Origin: Pseudomonadota bacterium
GTDB taxonomy: Bacteria > Desulfobacterota > Desulfovibrionia > Desulfovibrionales > Desulfovibrionaceae
Assembly: GCA_023433925.1 (NCBI GenBank)
Contig: JAEYTO010000057.1
Coordinates: 1 to 33,509 of the forward strand
DNA: 33,509 nucleotides
Direction: 5' to 3'
Shown here one piece after another: positions 15,746 through 24,384 of this stretch. Every line of letters starts with the position of its first letter. The stretch's first letter is position 1. Both the position numbers and the translations under genes were made by a program. The notes under the pieces are model-generated. The model made no database searches. It saw only the letters and a list, made by a program, of their open reading frames with translations, and was not told the origin of the DNA.

Positions 15746-16660
15746 ATGACCCGCACCATGCTAAGGAGCTTGCGGCCCGTGGCGGTGGTTTTGGGAGCCA
15801 TGCTGCTGGCGGGCGGCTGCGCGGGCAAGTCCGCGCCCCAGTCGTTGCTGACCCACGAAGATCATGTCAAGCAGGCGGAGCTGTACATGACGGCTGGCAA
15901 GGCCAACCTCGCGCTGCTCCACTACGAGCAGGCCCTGGCCTCGGAGCCGGAGGACGCGGACATCCGCTGCGCCCTGGCCGACGCCCTGTTGGCCTTGGAC
16001 AGGCCCGATCTGGCCGTTGCGGCCTACGAGGTCGCCCTGGCCAAGGATTCCACACATCCAGGCGCCCACTTCGGGTTGAGCAGGATTCTTCTTTCACGCG
16101 ACGATCGCCAGGGCGCCAAGACCCATCTCATCGCGTCCCTCGAACGCCAGCCTCAACAGTGGCGCGTGTACAACAGTCTGGGGATCATCTACGACCTGGA
16201 CGGCGAGTACCACATGGCGCTTGCCGCGTTCCGACGCGCGAGCGAGATCAACCCCAACCAGGCTGACAGCGTCAACAACATGGGCATCACCAGCGCCAAA
16301 ATGGGCGATTTGCCGTCGGCCGAGGCCACGTTCAGGAAGGCGCTGCGCCTGAACCGGGGCGATAAGCGGACGCTCAACAACCTGGGCATGGTTCTGGCCC
16401 GCCAGGGCAGGCATCTCGATGCGCTGGAGGTCTTCCGCCAGGCAAGTCCCGACCATGTCGCCCACAACAATCTTGGATATGCCTGTTTCCTGCAGGGTGA
16501 TTTCCAACAAGCCGAGGTTTACTACCGCAAGGCCATCGAGCTTTCCCCGGCCTACTACGAAACGGCCAACGCGAACCTGCGCCGCCTCCATGAGCGCGAG
16601 AATCGTCGCGACTCGCCAGCACTCAAAACGAGCGCGAACCTCCCGCTGAAAAAACCCTAA
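15746..16660 (+). CDS. tadD: TadD-like TPR lipoprotein
   Basis: The 304-residue protein has a lipoprotein signal (VVLGAMLLAGGC, with the lipid-bearing Cys near residue 25) followed by at least six tetratricopeptide repeats, for example NLALLHYEQALASEPEDADI, WRVYNSLGIIYDLDGEYHMA, and FLQGDFQQAEVYYRKAIEL. TadD helps secretin assembly in the outer membrane. The ATG at 15746 has GAAGGGGA 5 nt upstream; an ATG at 15731 overlapping the tadC stop is an alternative that would add five residues. It is the last gene of the tad operon seen here. Confidence 0.9.
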   Translation: MTRTMLRSLRPVAVVLGAMLLAGGCAGKSAPQSLLTHEDHVKQAELYMTAGKANLALLHYEQALASEPEDADIRCALADALLALDRPDLAVAAYEVALAKDSTHPGAHFGLSRILLSRDDRQGAKTHLIASLERQPQQWRVYNSLGIIYDLDGEYHMALAAFRRASEINPNQADSVNNMGITSAKMGDLPSAEATFRKALRLNRGDKRTLNNLGMVLARQGRHLDALEVFRQASPDHVAHNNLGYACFLQGDFQQAEVYYRKAIELSPAYYETANANLRRLHERENRRDSPALKTSANLPLKKP

Positions 16661-16875
16661 GCCTGCCGTCAGGTCGCCTCGATTGCCGCGCCGAGCCGTC
16701 CGAGAAGGAGGGCCGTCCCCTTCGGGCCTGTTTTCGCCAGGAACGTTCCCTTGGCGCCCAGCCCATTCGCGAACAGCCAGCAGCGCCATGATCCATACGC
16801 ATCCTGGCGCGCCATGGCCCCTCACGGCATTCAGGAGTCGCCTGCCTGGGCGCGCTGGCGGAAGCATCGCGCGAT
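16661..16875. other. Intergenic region after tadD, nothing recognised
   Basis: About 215 bp between tadD and the second structured repeat. I see no gene, no strong terminator hairpin with a U-run, and no promoter. GC content remains high. Short open frames on both strands have shadow-like composition. Confidence 0.5.
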
Positions 16876-17005
16876 CCAGAGCATTTTGCTTTTGAAAATG
16901 CTCTGTAAGCCATGCGTCGGCATGGCTTGCCGCCGCGCAGGCGTAGGCGCAATCCGCTTGCGCCGTCAACGCCGGAGCGAGCGTCTCAAAGTCAAACTGC
17001 TCCAG
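16876..17005 (+). repeat. Structured MITE-like repeat, copy 2
   Basis: The 130-bp element begins CCAGAGCATTTTGC and ends GCTCCAG. Hairpin 1 is CAGAGCATTTT/AAAATGCTCTG (11 bp, 16877-16905), hairpin 2 is AAGCCATGC-gtcg-GCATGGCTT (9 bp, 16907-16928), and hairpin 3 has GGCG and GGCGCAA pairing with TTGCGCC and CGCC. Hairpin 2 has a wholly different sequence from copy 1 but is again perfectly paired. The last 14 bases, inverted, resemble the first 20 (imperfect terminal inverted repeats). Confidence 0.85.
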
Positions 17006-17283
17006 TGGAAAGGGCGCACCGCGTCTCGGGCCCTCCCCTCGCTGAAGAAATGATTCCCTGGACTCCCGATTGATCGGTTGTTCGGGGCAGATGACATCTC
17101 TCGGCATATACGCAAACCGCGAGAGCGGCGTGCCGGGATACCGGAGACAAACTCTGGCCTCTGCCCGGCGCGGTCGAGGCTTGTTCTTATATTTTGCGAC
17201 ACGATTTATACTCAGCGCTAAGTGCCTTACTTGTTATTTAAATGATGGCTGGAAGTGTTTTTCACGGGGACTGAGGTCAGGAA
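17006..17283 (+). promoter_or_regulatory. Leader region of the sigma-54 response regulator gene
   Basis: This 278-bp stretch becomes A/T-rich towards the gene. It contains TATACT at 17207-17212 as a possible -10 with a poor -35 (TTCTTA, 17 nt upstream), and a small palindrome CCGAT-tg-ATCGG at 17066-17077. The start codon is preceded by GAGGTCAGGAA. The promoter call is weak. Confidence 0.35.
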
Positions 17284-18741
17284 ATGCAAGCTACTGATAC
17301 CGTTAGGGCTGTTTTTTTTCCGCAGAAAAGAGCAGAAAGCAAGTCTTCTTCCGCTCATGTGCTCATAGTGGATGACGACAATATCTTTTGTCTCTCCATT
17401 GAGCACATGGTGCATGAGCATGGATACAGTGCAACCATATGCCATTCACTTGGCGACTGTCTAAAGGAGATGAAAAGGCGGAATTTTGATCTTGTCTTCC
17501 TCGATGTGCATCTTCCGGATGGGAACGGATTGAGCATCGTGCATACCTTGCGCAAGATGCCATCCCCTCCCGAGATCATCATCATGACAAGCGCGACAAA
17601 CCACAAGGGGGCCTCCAAGGCCATCCGCGACGGGGCTTGGGACTATCTGGTAAAGGGCGAATCGATCAGATCAGTCCAGCTTTCCTTCCTGCGCGCCCTT
17701 GAGCGGCATGCGCGCATATGCCGGAGCCGCAGTCCGCTGAAGCTCAATGGCATCGCTGGAAACGGACCGCGCATAAGCGAATGCATCCATCAGTTGGAAG
17801 AGGCCGCCTGGAGCGACGCCAACGTGCTGATCACGGGTGAAACCGGAACCGGCAAGGAGCTGTTCGCACGGGCCGTGCACGATAACAGCTTCAGAAGCGA
17901 CAAGCCCTTCGTCGTTGTCGATTGCGCCGCCCTGCACCATTCAGTCATGGCCAGCGACCTGTTCGGCTACACCAAGGGAGCCTTTACTGGCGCTTTGACC
18001 GACAAAATTGGGCTCATAGAACGGGCCAATGGCGGCACATTGTTCCTGGACGAGGTCAGTGAGCTCACCATGGAGATGCAGAAGAGCTTCCTGCGCGTGC
18101 TCGAAAGCAGGCATTTCCGCCCCGTGGGATCGAGCCGAGAGCGGGAGAGTGACTTCCGGCTTGTCTGCGCCTGCAATCGCGACCTCAAGAGCATGGCCAT
18201 GCAGGGCGGATTCAGAAAGGACCTCTACTATCGCCTCACGGCCATATCCATCGAGCTGCCGCCCCTGCGGGAAAGGCGAGAGGACATACCGGCCATAGCC
18301 GAGCAGCACCTGAGGAGACTCCGGGAGCGATACGGCTTAAGTCGCCAAATCCTATCCAAGGAAATCCTGTCCATGTTCATGCATTACGAATGGCCCGGGA
18401 ATGTTCGTGAACTGACGCATGTGCTCGAAGGCCTCAGCGTGGTGGCGACATCCGATGAAATCATACTGCCGACGCATCTCCCCAGGTCGTTGCTGATGAC
18501 CTTCATGGGCAACATGGAAGATGCCGGATTCGAGGAGAGCGGCGCGGGGGATGTGACCGAGGCCGACATATCGCCGGATCTCAAGTGGAAGGATTACCGG
18601 CAGGAAATGCTGAAGGTCATTGAGTACAAATACATAAAGTCTTTGATGCATCGCTGCGGCGGAAACGTCCAGCTTGCCACAAGCTGCTCCGGCCTCAGTC
18701 AAACGCGGCTGTACGAGCTGATCAAGAAGCATGCGCTTTGA
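17284..18741 (+). CDS. Sigma-54-dependent response regulator (receiver, AAA+, Fis-type HTH)
   Basis: The 485-residue protein has a receiver domain (residues 24-140) with the acidic pair in VDDD (30-32) and phospho-acceptor Asp74 in FLDVHLPDG. The AAA+ domain has Walker A GETGTGKE (185-192), the sigma-54 contact loop GAFTGA (232-237, perfect), Walker B GTLFLDE (251-257) and YEWPGNVRELTHVLE. A C-terminal helix-turn-helix (GGNVQLATSCSGLSQTRLYELIKK) binds DNA. It activates sigma-54 promoters when phosphorylated. No partner histidine kinase is nearby. Because it follows the tad operon and flp has a -24/-12 promoter, it is a likely tad activator, by inference. Confidence 0.93.
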   Translation: MQATDTVRAVFFPQKRAESKSSSAHVLIVDDDNIFCLSIEHMVHEHGYSATICHSLGDCLKEMKRRNFDLVFLDVHLPDGNGLSIVHTLRKMPSPPEIIIMTSATNHKGASKAIRDGAWDYLVKGESIRSVQLSFLRALERHARICRSRSPLKLNGIAGNGPRISECIHQLEEAAWSDANVLITGETGTGKELFARAVHDNSFRSDKPFVVVDCAALHHSVMASDLFGYTKGAFTGALTDKIGLIERANGGTLFLDEVSELTMEMQKSFLRVLESRHFRPVGSSRERESDFRLVCACNRDLKSMAMQGGFRKDLYYRLTAISIELPPLRERREDIPAIAEQHLRRLRERYGLSRQILSKEILSMFMHYEWPGNVRELTHVLEGLSVVATSDEIILPTHLPRSLLMTFMGNMEDAGFEESGAGDVTEADISPDLKWKDYRQEMLKVIEYKYIKSLMHRCGGNVQLATSCSGLSQTRLYELIKKHAL

Positions 18742-18834
18742 GCAGGCAGACAATGAAGATCGCCGGGCCGGCGCACCATCCAGGCCATCCCGCGGCACAA
18801 GTCGGCCACGACTACTGCCCGCTACCTGCACAGT

Positions 18835-18963
18835 CCAGAGCATTTGCTTTTGAAAATGCTCCGCAGGCCATGCGTCGGCATGGCTTGCCGCCGCGTAGGC
18901 GGCGGCGCAATCCGCTTGCGCCGTCACCGCCGGAGCCAGCGTCTTGAAGTCAAACTGCTCCAG
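18835..18963 (+). repeat. Structured MITE-like repeat, copy 3
   Basis: The 129-bp element starts CCAGAGCATTTGC and ends GCTCCAG. Hairpin 1 is GAGCATTT/AAATGCTC (18838-18861), hairpin 2 is GCCATGC-gtcg-GCATGGC (18867-18884), and hairpin 3 again has GGCGCAA/TTGCGCC. It is very similar to copy 2 but hairpin 1 is one pair shorter and the outer arm of hairpin 3 reads GGCG-gc instead of GGCG-ta. It lies 94 bp after the response regulator gene and about 150 bp before the tRNA-Glu 3' side. Confidence 0.85.
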
Positions 18964-19024
18964 GTGGAGCGCAGGCCGAACTGGACCGGGTATTCTCGGC
19001 CACCACTGTCATAACCATTAACAA

Positions 19025-19053
19025 AGCCCCCGGAGCGGTCATCTCCAGGGGCT
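19025..19053 (-). terminator. Terminator after the tRNA-Glu gene
   Basis: On the minus strand AGCCCC-T-GGAG pairs with CTCC-G-GGGGCT around a 7-nt loop, then TTTGTT follows. The stem has a single T-G pair. It lies about 60 nt downstream of tRNA-Glu on the same strand. Confidence 0.75.
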
Positions 19054-19063
19054 GAAAAGAAGG

Positions 19064-19086
19064 ACGATTTGCACACGATTTTGCAC
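19064..19086. repeat. Tandem ACGATTTGCAC / ACGATTTTGCAC repeat next to tRNA-Glu
   Basis: Two adjacent units of 11 and 12 bp differ by one T. They sit about 30 bp beyond the 3' end of tRNA-Glu, a common integration spot, but no integrase or second copy is seen in the window. Confidence 0.5.
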
Positions 19087-19114
19087 ATGTGCGCTGCCCT
19101 AGGTCGGTAAAGAT

Positions 19115-19192
19115 TGGCGTCCCCAAGGGGATTTGAACCCCTGTCGCCTGCGTGAAAGGCAGGTGTCCTGGACCAGGCTAGACGATGGGGAC
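19115..19192 (-). tRNA. tRNA-Glu (anticodon UUC)
   Basis: The minus strand reads GTCCCCA at the 5' end, pairing with TGGGGAC at the 3' end, then discriminator G and an encoded CCA. The anticodon stem CCTGC/GCAGG encloses loop CTTTCAC, giving anticodon TTC. The T arm has GGTTCAAATCC. The sequence resembles bacterial tRNA-Glu throughout. Confidence 0.96.
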
Positions 19193-19206
19193 GCGCTATG
19201 GAAGTG

Positions 19207-19229
19207 AAGAGCCCGGCGACCGGGCTCTT
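19207..19229 (-). terminator. Hairpin between tRNA-Gln and tRNA-Glu
   Basis: A perfect 10-bp stem AAGAGCCCGG/CCGGGCTCTT with a 3-nt loop lies in the 50-bp gap between the two tRNA genes. There is no clear U-run on the minus strand, so it may be a processing or pausing element in a shared precursor rather than a terminator. Confidence 0.45.
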
Positions 19230-19242
19230 TCCACGCTGTTTT

Positions 19243-19316
19243 TGGCTGGGGGACGAGGATTTGAACCTCGGTTAACGGGGCCAGAACCCGTCGTCCTGCC
19301 GCTAGACGATCCCCCA
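19243..19316 (-). tRNA. tRNA-Gln (anticodon CUG)
   Basis: The minus strand begins TGGGGGA, which pairs with TCCCCCA at the 3' end, followed by G and an encoded CCA. The anticodon stem ACGGG/CCCGT encloses TTCTGGC, giving anticodon CTG. The first position U-A type acceptor pair is typical of tRNA-Gln. It lies 50 bp upstream of tRNA-Glu in the same direction. Confidence 0.95.
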
Positions 19317-19323
19317 GCGCGAG

Positions 19324-19347
19324 AGGCCTGTTTAATGATACAGGCCT
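19324..19347 (-). terminator. Hairpin between the Rho-N-like gene and tRNA-Gln
   Basis: AGGCCTGT and ACAGGCCT form an 8-bp stem around an 8-nt A/T-rich loop. It lies in the 70-bp gap between the upstream minus-strand gene and tRNA-Gln. No U-run follows, so termination is uncertain. Confidence 0.4.
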
Positions 19348-19387
19348 TGAGTGTCAAGACCGTTGGGCCCTGACCTCGAAAATATCA

Positions 19388-19735
19388 TTAAACCGCGCGG
19401 GCGAGCCGGCGGGTGCGCTTCTTGAGCTTGTTGATGCGCTTGCGCAGGATGTCCTTGTCCTTGCGCGAGCCGGCCTTGGCCTTCTCCTCGCGCATGGCGC
19501 GGATGTCGGCCTTGATGGCGTGGATCTGCTCCTTGTAGGGATTGGCCTTGGAGCCTTCCTCCTCCTTGATGCCGAGCACATCCTTGATGGCCACAAGGAG
19601 CTGGTCCTTGTCCATGCCCGTGGCGCCGGTGATCTGCGGGATCTTGTCCATGACCAGCTGGCGCAGCTCCTTGGCGGTCATCTTGTCCAGAGGCTTTTTG
19701 AGTCCCAGGCTCTGCATGGTGATCTCGTCGCTCAT
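19388..19735 (-). CDS. Small basic protein with Rho N-terminal-like (SAP/LEM-type) domain
   Basis: The 115-residue protein has LDKMTAKELRQLVMDKIPQITGATGMDKDQLLVAIKDVLG at residues 16-55, which resembles the helix-extended-loop-helix of the Rho factor N-terminal domain, a small nucleic-acid-binding fold. The second half is a highly charged helix ending in KRINKLKKRTRRLARAV, likely to bind nucleic acid or form a coiled coil. A perfect AAGGAGG precedes the ATG. Its function is not known to me; position beside tRNA genes and a dciA-like gene suggests a housekeeping role. Confidence 0.85.
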   Translation of the reverse strand: MSDEITMQSLGLKKPLDKMTAKELRQLVMDKIPQITGATGMDKDQLLVAIKDVLGIKEEEGSKANPYKEQIHAIKADIRAMREEKAKAGSRKDKDILRKRINKLKKRTRRLARAV

Positions 19736-19773
19736 CGTGTCCTCCTTACGGCGGGTCGCCGCCCGCGAAATAT

Positions 19774-20268
19774 CTACAAACCGCCGGCCATGCGCCGGAT
19801 GTACGCCCTGTAAGCCCTGCCCGCCGGCGTATCCGCGTCGGCGAGATCCTTCAAGCCGCCAAGGCGCTCCGGCCGCTTGGCTTCCGGGCGGGGAGCCACT
19901 TGCTCCTTGGGGCGTTCCACATCCAAAGGAACCCTGCCCCTTAGCAGCTCGAAGATTACCTTGTCAAAGCATTCCTGAGCCAGGAACTCGTTGACCCGCG
20001 CCAGGATCTGCGGTTGAAAGTAGCTCAGCTCCTGGGCCGCGATGGGGTCCTGCACGCCGAGCACGAGCGTCGATCCGCGCCGCTCGACCGGCCTGGCCTC
20101 CTCGGCCAGCCCGCCGAGCACTTCGCCCCAATGGCGCCACAGGCGCAGATACTTGAGCTCCTCGCCCGCGCCGAGCCGCTGGAGCAGACGCGAGGCCGCA
20201 TCGCCCGCGCTCACGCCTTGACCCCTGCGCTCCTTGCGCCCGATGACTGGCCAACCCTTGCGCGCCAT
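19774..20268 (-). CDS. DUF721 / DciA-like protein
   Basis: The 164-residue protein has the DUF721 pattern: a Leu-rich N-terminal helix (AASRLLQRLGAG), LRLWRHWGEVLGGLAEEARPVERRGSTLVLGVQDPIAAQELSYFQ-type sequence from about residue 40 to 85 (a central W..vvG..a.h..P...r.g.L.v.v.s..w...L motif), and QILARVNEFLAQECFDKVIFEL. DciA-family proteins of this type load the replicative helicase. The C-terminal tail (LADADTPAGRAYRAYIRRMAG) is not part of the domain. The ATG at 20266-20268 lacks a strong ribosome binding site. The frame stays open to 21237, but that part is the shadow of the gene on the other strand. Confidence 0.8.
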   Translation of the reverse strand: MARKGWPVIGRKERRGQGVSAGDAASRLLQRLGAGEELKYLRLWRHWGEVLGGLAEEARPVERRGSTLVLGVQDPIAAQELSYFQPQILARVNEFLAQECFDKVIFELLRGRVPLDVERPKEQVAPRPEAKRPERLGGLKDLADADTPAGRAYRAYIRRMAGGL

Positions 20269-20311
20269 GGGCTTGTTTCTACTGCCCTTGCCCGGACTTG
20301 GCAACCTGCTG

Positions 20312-20340
20312 TTGACAGTGCCGGAACTGCTCCGTATAGC
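20312..20340 (+). promoter_or_regulatory. Sigma-70 promoter of sahR-ahcY
   Basis: TTGACA (20312-20317, perfect) and TATAGC (20335-20340) are exactly 17 nt apart. Transcription would begin near 20347, about 24 nt before the sahR ATG, and inside the dyad described next. Confidence 0.8.
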
Positions 20341-20368
20341 TGTATCAACATATAAGGATAATGCTATA
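20335..20368 (+). promoter_or_regulatory. Extended dyad operator, probable SahR site
   Basis: TATAGC-tg-TATC-N10-GATA-at-GCTATA is a dyad of 34 bp: the inner TATC/GATA pair (20343-20360) and the outer TATAGC/GCTATA pair share the same centre at 20351.5. It covers the -10 box, the start point and the leader up to two bases before the ATG, which fits autorepression by the ArsR-type regulator encoded next. Confidence 0.7.
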
Positions 20369-20370
20369 TA

Positions 20371-21288
20371 ATGTCCGTGCTGCTCCGCTGGCTCAAGGCC
20401 CTCTCCGACGAAACGCGTCTGCGCACGCTCCACCTTCTCTCGCGCTACGAGCTTTCCGTGGGTGAGGTGGTCCAGGTGCTCGGCATGAGCCAGCCGCGCG
20501 TGTCCCGCCACCTGAAGATCCTGGCCGAGGCCGGGCTCGTGCGCGTGCGGCGGGACGGACTGTGGGCCTTCTATAGCGCGGCGGACCAGGGCGACGAGGC
20601 GATCTTCCTCGACCGCCTGGAGCCGTGGCTCGGCCTCGACGCAGGCCGGACCCGCGACATGGAGGCGGCCGAGGCGGTCATGGCCGCCAGGCGTAGCGAG
20701 ACCCGGCGCTTCTTCAACCGCGTGGCCCCGGACTGGGAGGCCATGCGCCGCGAGCTTCTGGGCGGCTTTGACCTGACCGCGGCCATCCTGGCCATGCTGC
20801 CCGCCGGGAGCGGCCCGGCGGCCGATCTGGGCTGCGGCACGGGCGCCCTCCTGCCCAGGCTGGCCGAGCGCACGGGCGCGGCCGTGGGTGTGGACAACTC
20901 CCAGAGCATGCTCGACATCGCCCGCGCCCGCTTCGCCGCCGAGCCGGCCATCGAGCTGCGCATGGGCGAGCTGGAGCACCTGCCGCTGCGCGACGGCGAG
21001 GCGCGCGCCGCGGTCATGAACCTGAGCCTGCACCATCTCTCGCGGCCAGGGCCTGCGCTGGCCGAGGTCGAGCGCGTGCTCGCGCCCGGCGGCCTGCTCG
21101 TGGTGGCCGACTTCGGCCGGCACGGCCGCGAGGAACTGCGCCAGCGCTACGGCGACCGCTGGCTCGGCTTCGACGAAGCCGAACTGCGCGCCTGGCTGTC
21201 GGAGGCCGGGCTGATCATCAAGCGATTCGACGCCCACGGACTGGAGAGCGGGCTGACGCTGCTGCTGGCCGTGGCACGCAAACCCTGA
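20371..21288 (+). CDS. sahR: ArsR-family regulator fused to a SAM methyltransferase-fold domain (SahR type)
   Basis: The 305-residue protein joins an ArsR winged helix (residues 5-75: LKALSDETRLRTLHLL, then VVQVLGMSQPRVSRHLKIL as recognition helix) to a class I methyltransferase fold with motif I DLGCGTGALLPRL at about 151, GVDNSQSMLDIARARF, and LAPGGLLVVADFG. In Desulfovibrionales a protein of this build, SahR, represses ahcY and other methionine-cycle genes and senses S-adenosylhomocysteine. Here it lies directly before ahcY, behind a promoter inside a large dyad, which fits that role. No good ribosome binding site precedes the ATG, so translation may be weak by design. Confidence 0.88.
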   Translation: MSVLLRWLKALSDETRLRTLHLLSRYELSVGEVVQVLGMSQPRVSRHLKILAEAGLVRVRRDGLWAFYSAADQGDEAIFLDRLEPWLGLDAGRTRDMEAAEAVMAARRSETRRFFNRVAPDWEAMRRELLGGFDLTAAILAMLPAGSGPAADLGCGTGALLPRLAERTGAAVGVDNSQSMLDIARARFAAEPAIELRMGELEHLPLRDGEARAAVMNLSLHHLSRPGPALAEVERVLAPGGLLVVADFGRHGREELRQRYGDRWLGFDEAELRAWLSEAGLIIKRFDAHGLESGLTLLLAVARKP

Positions 21289-21338
21289 CCTTGGGCGTCA
21301 GCCCATTCACGGCAAACCACTCATTCTGGAGGATACAC

Positions 21339-22766
<1,428 letters not shown>

Positions 22767-22784
22767 GCTTTTGCTCGCATACAC

Positions 22785-22809
22785 CGGGAGAGGGCTCGGC
22801 CCTCTCCCG
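22785..22809 (+). terminator. Hairpin after ahcY
   Basis: A perfect 11-bp stem CGGGAGAGGGC/GCCCTCTCCCG around a 3-nt loop lies 18 bp after the ahcY stop. There is no U-run after it, so it may act as a weak terminator or as a barrier to 3' decay. The 160 bp that follow, to 22973, hold no gene that I can support. Confidence 0.6.
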
Positions 22810-22973
22810 AACACGCTCCCGCCAGGCGGACACGCCCTCGCCATGCAGCCCCGGAAAGGCAAAGCCAATGCCGGCCCCTGTCCGCGCCGCGCCGGGCCAG
22901 TCGCCTCCTCCCGGCTGGAACTCCCGTGACCAGGCTTGATTTTCCTGGGCAGTCGCGTAGATAAAGGCGCTGC

Positions 22974-22993
22974 TTATGTCAGTGAAGTCATAA
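22974..22993 (+). promoter_or_regulatory. Tungsten-locus palindrome, site A (before tupB)
   Basis: TTATGTC-AGTGAA-GTCATAA. The left arm is the full consensus and the right arm differs by one base from GACATAA. It lies 12 nt before the tupB ATG. A possible promoter TTGATT (22936-22941) with TAGATA 16 nt later would start transcription just before the site. See the matching sites at 26013, 27064, 27281 and 29587. Confidence 0.75.
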
Positions 22994-23005
22994 CCGGATC
23001 GCGGC

Positions 23006-23701
23006 ATGGATTTCATTCTCGACGGCCTGAGCAGGGCCTTGGAGCTTCTGCTCAACCTCGATCCCGAGACCTTTTCGGCCGTGCAGGCCACCCTGGCCAC
23101 GACCTTCCTGGCCGTCACGGCCGCGCTGGCCCTGGGCATCCCGGCCGGCTTCTGCCTGGGCTTTTTCGACTTCCCGGGCAAGCGAGCCCTGCGCGCCGTG
23201 GCCGACACGGCCCTGTCCCTGCCCACGGTGGTCATCGGCCTGCTCGTCTTCGCCTTCCTCTCCCAGCGCGGGCCGCTGGGCCACCTGGGGCTCCTGTTCA
23301 CCATTCCGGGCATGGCCCTGGGTCTGACCATCCTCGGCCTGCCCATCATCGTGACCATGACCGCCACGGCCGTGGAGGGCATGGACCGCCGGCTCACCGA
23401 GGCCCTGCTGACCCTCGGCGCCAACCGCAGGCAGCTCGCCTCGGCCTCCCTGTGGGAGGCGCGCTTCCCGGTCATGCTCGCCGCCCTGACCGCCTTCGGC
23501 CGCATCGTCTCCGAGGTGGGCATCGCCATGATGGTCGGCGGCAACATCAAATGGCAAACGCGCACCATCACCACGGCCATCGCCATGGAGACGGGCAAGG
23601 GCGAGTTCGCCATGGGCATCGCCCTGGGCCTCGTGCTCATGTCCATGGCCTTCCTCGTGACCCTCTCGGCCACCTGGCTCAGGCGCAGGGCCTCGCCATG
23701 A
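23006..23701 (+). CDS. tupB: Tungstate ABC transporter permease
   Basis: The 231-residue protein has about five membrane segments (for example TFLAVTAALALGIPAGFCLG, VVIGLLVFAFL, GMALGLTILGLPIIV) and the ABC permease coupling loop EALLTLGANRRQLASASLWEARFP near residues 132-155. The C-terminal part, FGRIVSEVGIAMMVGGNIKWQTRTITTAIAMETGKGEF, is the TupB/WtpB-type signature. It works with the ATPase encoded next and the binding protein TupA encoded convergently at 25138. The ribosome binding site is weak (GGA). A regulatory palindrome lies 12 nt upstream of the start. Confidence 0.92.
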   Translation: MDFILDGLSRALELLLNLDPETFSAVQATLATTFLAVTAALALGIPAGFCLGFFDFPGKRALRAVADTALSLPTVVIGLLVFAFLSQRGPLGHLGLLFTIPGMALGLTILGLPIIVTMTATAVEGMDRRLTEALLTLGANRRQLASASLWEARFPVMLAALTAFGRIVSEVGIAMMVGGNIKWQTRTITTAIAMETGKGEFAMGIALGLVLMSMAFLVTLSATWLRRRASP

Positions 23702-23708
23702 GCGCGAC

Positions 23709-24362
23709 ATGACCGCGCCGCTCATCGAGGCCAAGGGCCTCGCCTTCGCCTATCCCGGCCGGCCGCCCCTGGCCTTGCCCGACGTGCGCCTGGAATCCGG
23801 GGCGATTCTCGGCCTGGCCGGGCCCAACGGCGCGGGCAAGAGCACGCTTCTGCGCATCCTGGCCTTCCTGCGGCCGCCGGCCTCGGGCGAGCTGCGCTAC
23901 GACGGCCGGCCCGTGAGCGGCGAGGCCGAGCGCGCCCGCCTGCGCCGCGAGGTGACCCTGCTGCCCCAAGAGCCCAGGCTCCTGTCGCGCTCGGTCTGGC
24001 ACAACGTGACCTACGGCCTGCGGGTGCGCGGCGACACGGCCCGCCTGGACGAGCGCGCCGCCGAGGCCCTGGGCCTGGTCGGCCTGGACCCGGAGCGCTT
24101 CCTGCGCCGCTCCTGGCGGCAGCTCTCGGGCGGCGAGGCCCAGCGCGTGGCCCTGGCCGCCCGCCTCATCCTGCGGCCCAGGGCGCTGCTCCTGGACGAG
24201 CCCACAGCCAGCCTGGACTCGGACTCGGCCGAGCGCATCCGCCAGGCGGCCCTGGCGGCCCGGCGGGAGCGCGGCATGGCCCTCGTCATCGCGAGCCACG
24301 ACCTGCCCTGGCTGGAGAGGGTCGCCGACGGGGTTTTGCGCCTGGGCATGAATTGCGTATAA
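23709..24362 (+). CDS. tupC: Tungstate ABC transporter ATP-binding protein
   Basis: The 217-residue ATPase has Walker A GPNGAGKST (residues 38-46), a Q-loop in LLPQEPRLLSRSVWHNV, the ABC signature LSGGEAQRVALAARL (about 139), Walker B RALLLDEPTASLD and the H-loop ASHD. It lacks the extra C-terminal TOBE domain of ModC, as is usual for TupC. It lies 7 nt after tupB and 22 nt before the mobB-like gene, so these three genes form one unit. Confidence 0.92.
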   Translation: MTAPLIEAKGLAFAYPGRPPLALPDVRLESGAILGLAGPNGAGKSTLLRILAFLRPPASGELRYDGRPVSGEAERARLRREVTLLPQEPRLLSRSVWHNVTYGLRVRGDTARLDERAAEALGLVGLDPERFLRRSWRQLSGGEAQRVALAARLILRPRALLLDEPTASLDSDSAERIRQAALAARRERGMALVIASHDLPWLERVADGVLRLGMNCV

Positions 24363-24384
24363 CGGCCCCCGGAGGCGCATGCCC

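Noticed and set aside
16661..17283. A gene between tadD and the response regulator
   Set aside because: Open frames on both strands lack ribosome binding sites and overlap the structured repeat; none looks protein-like.
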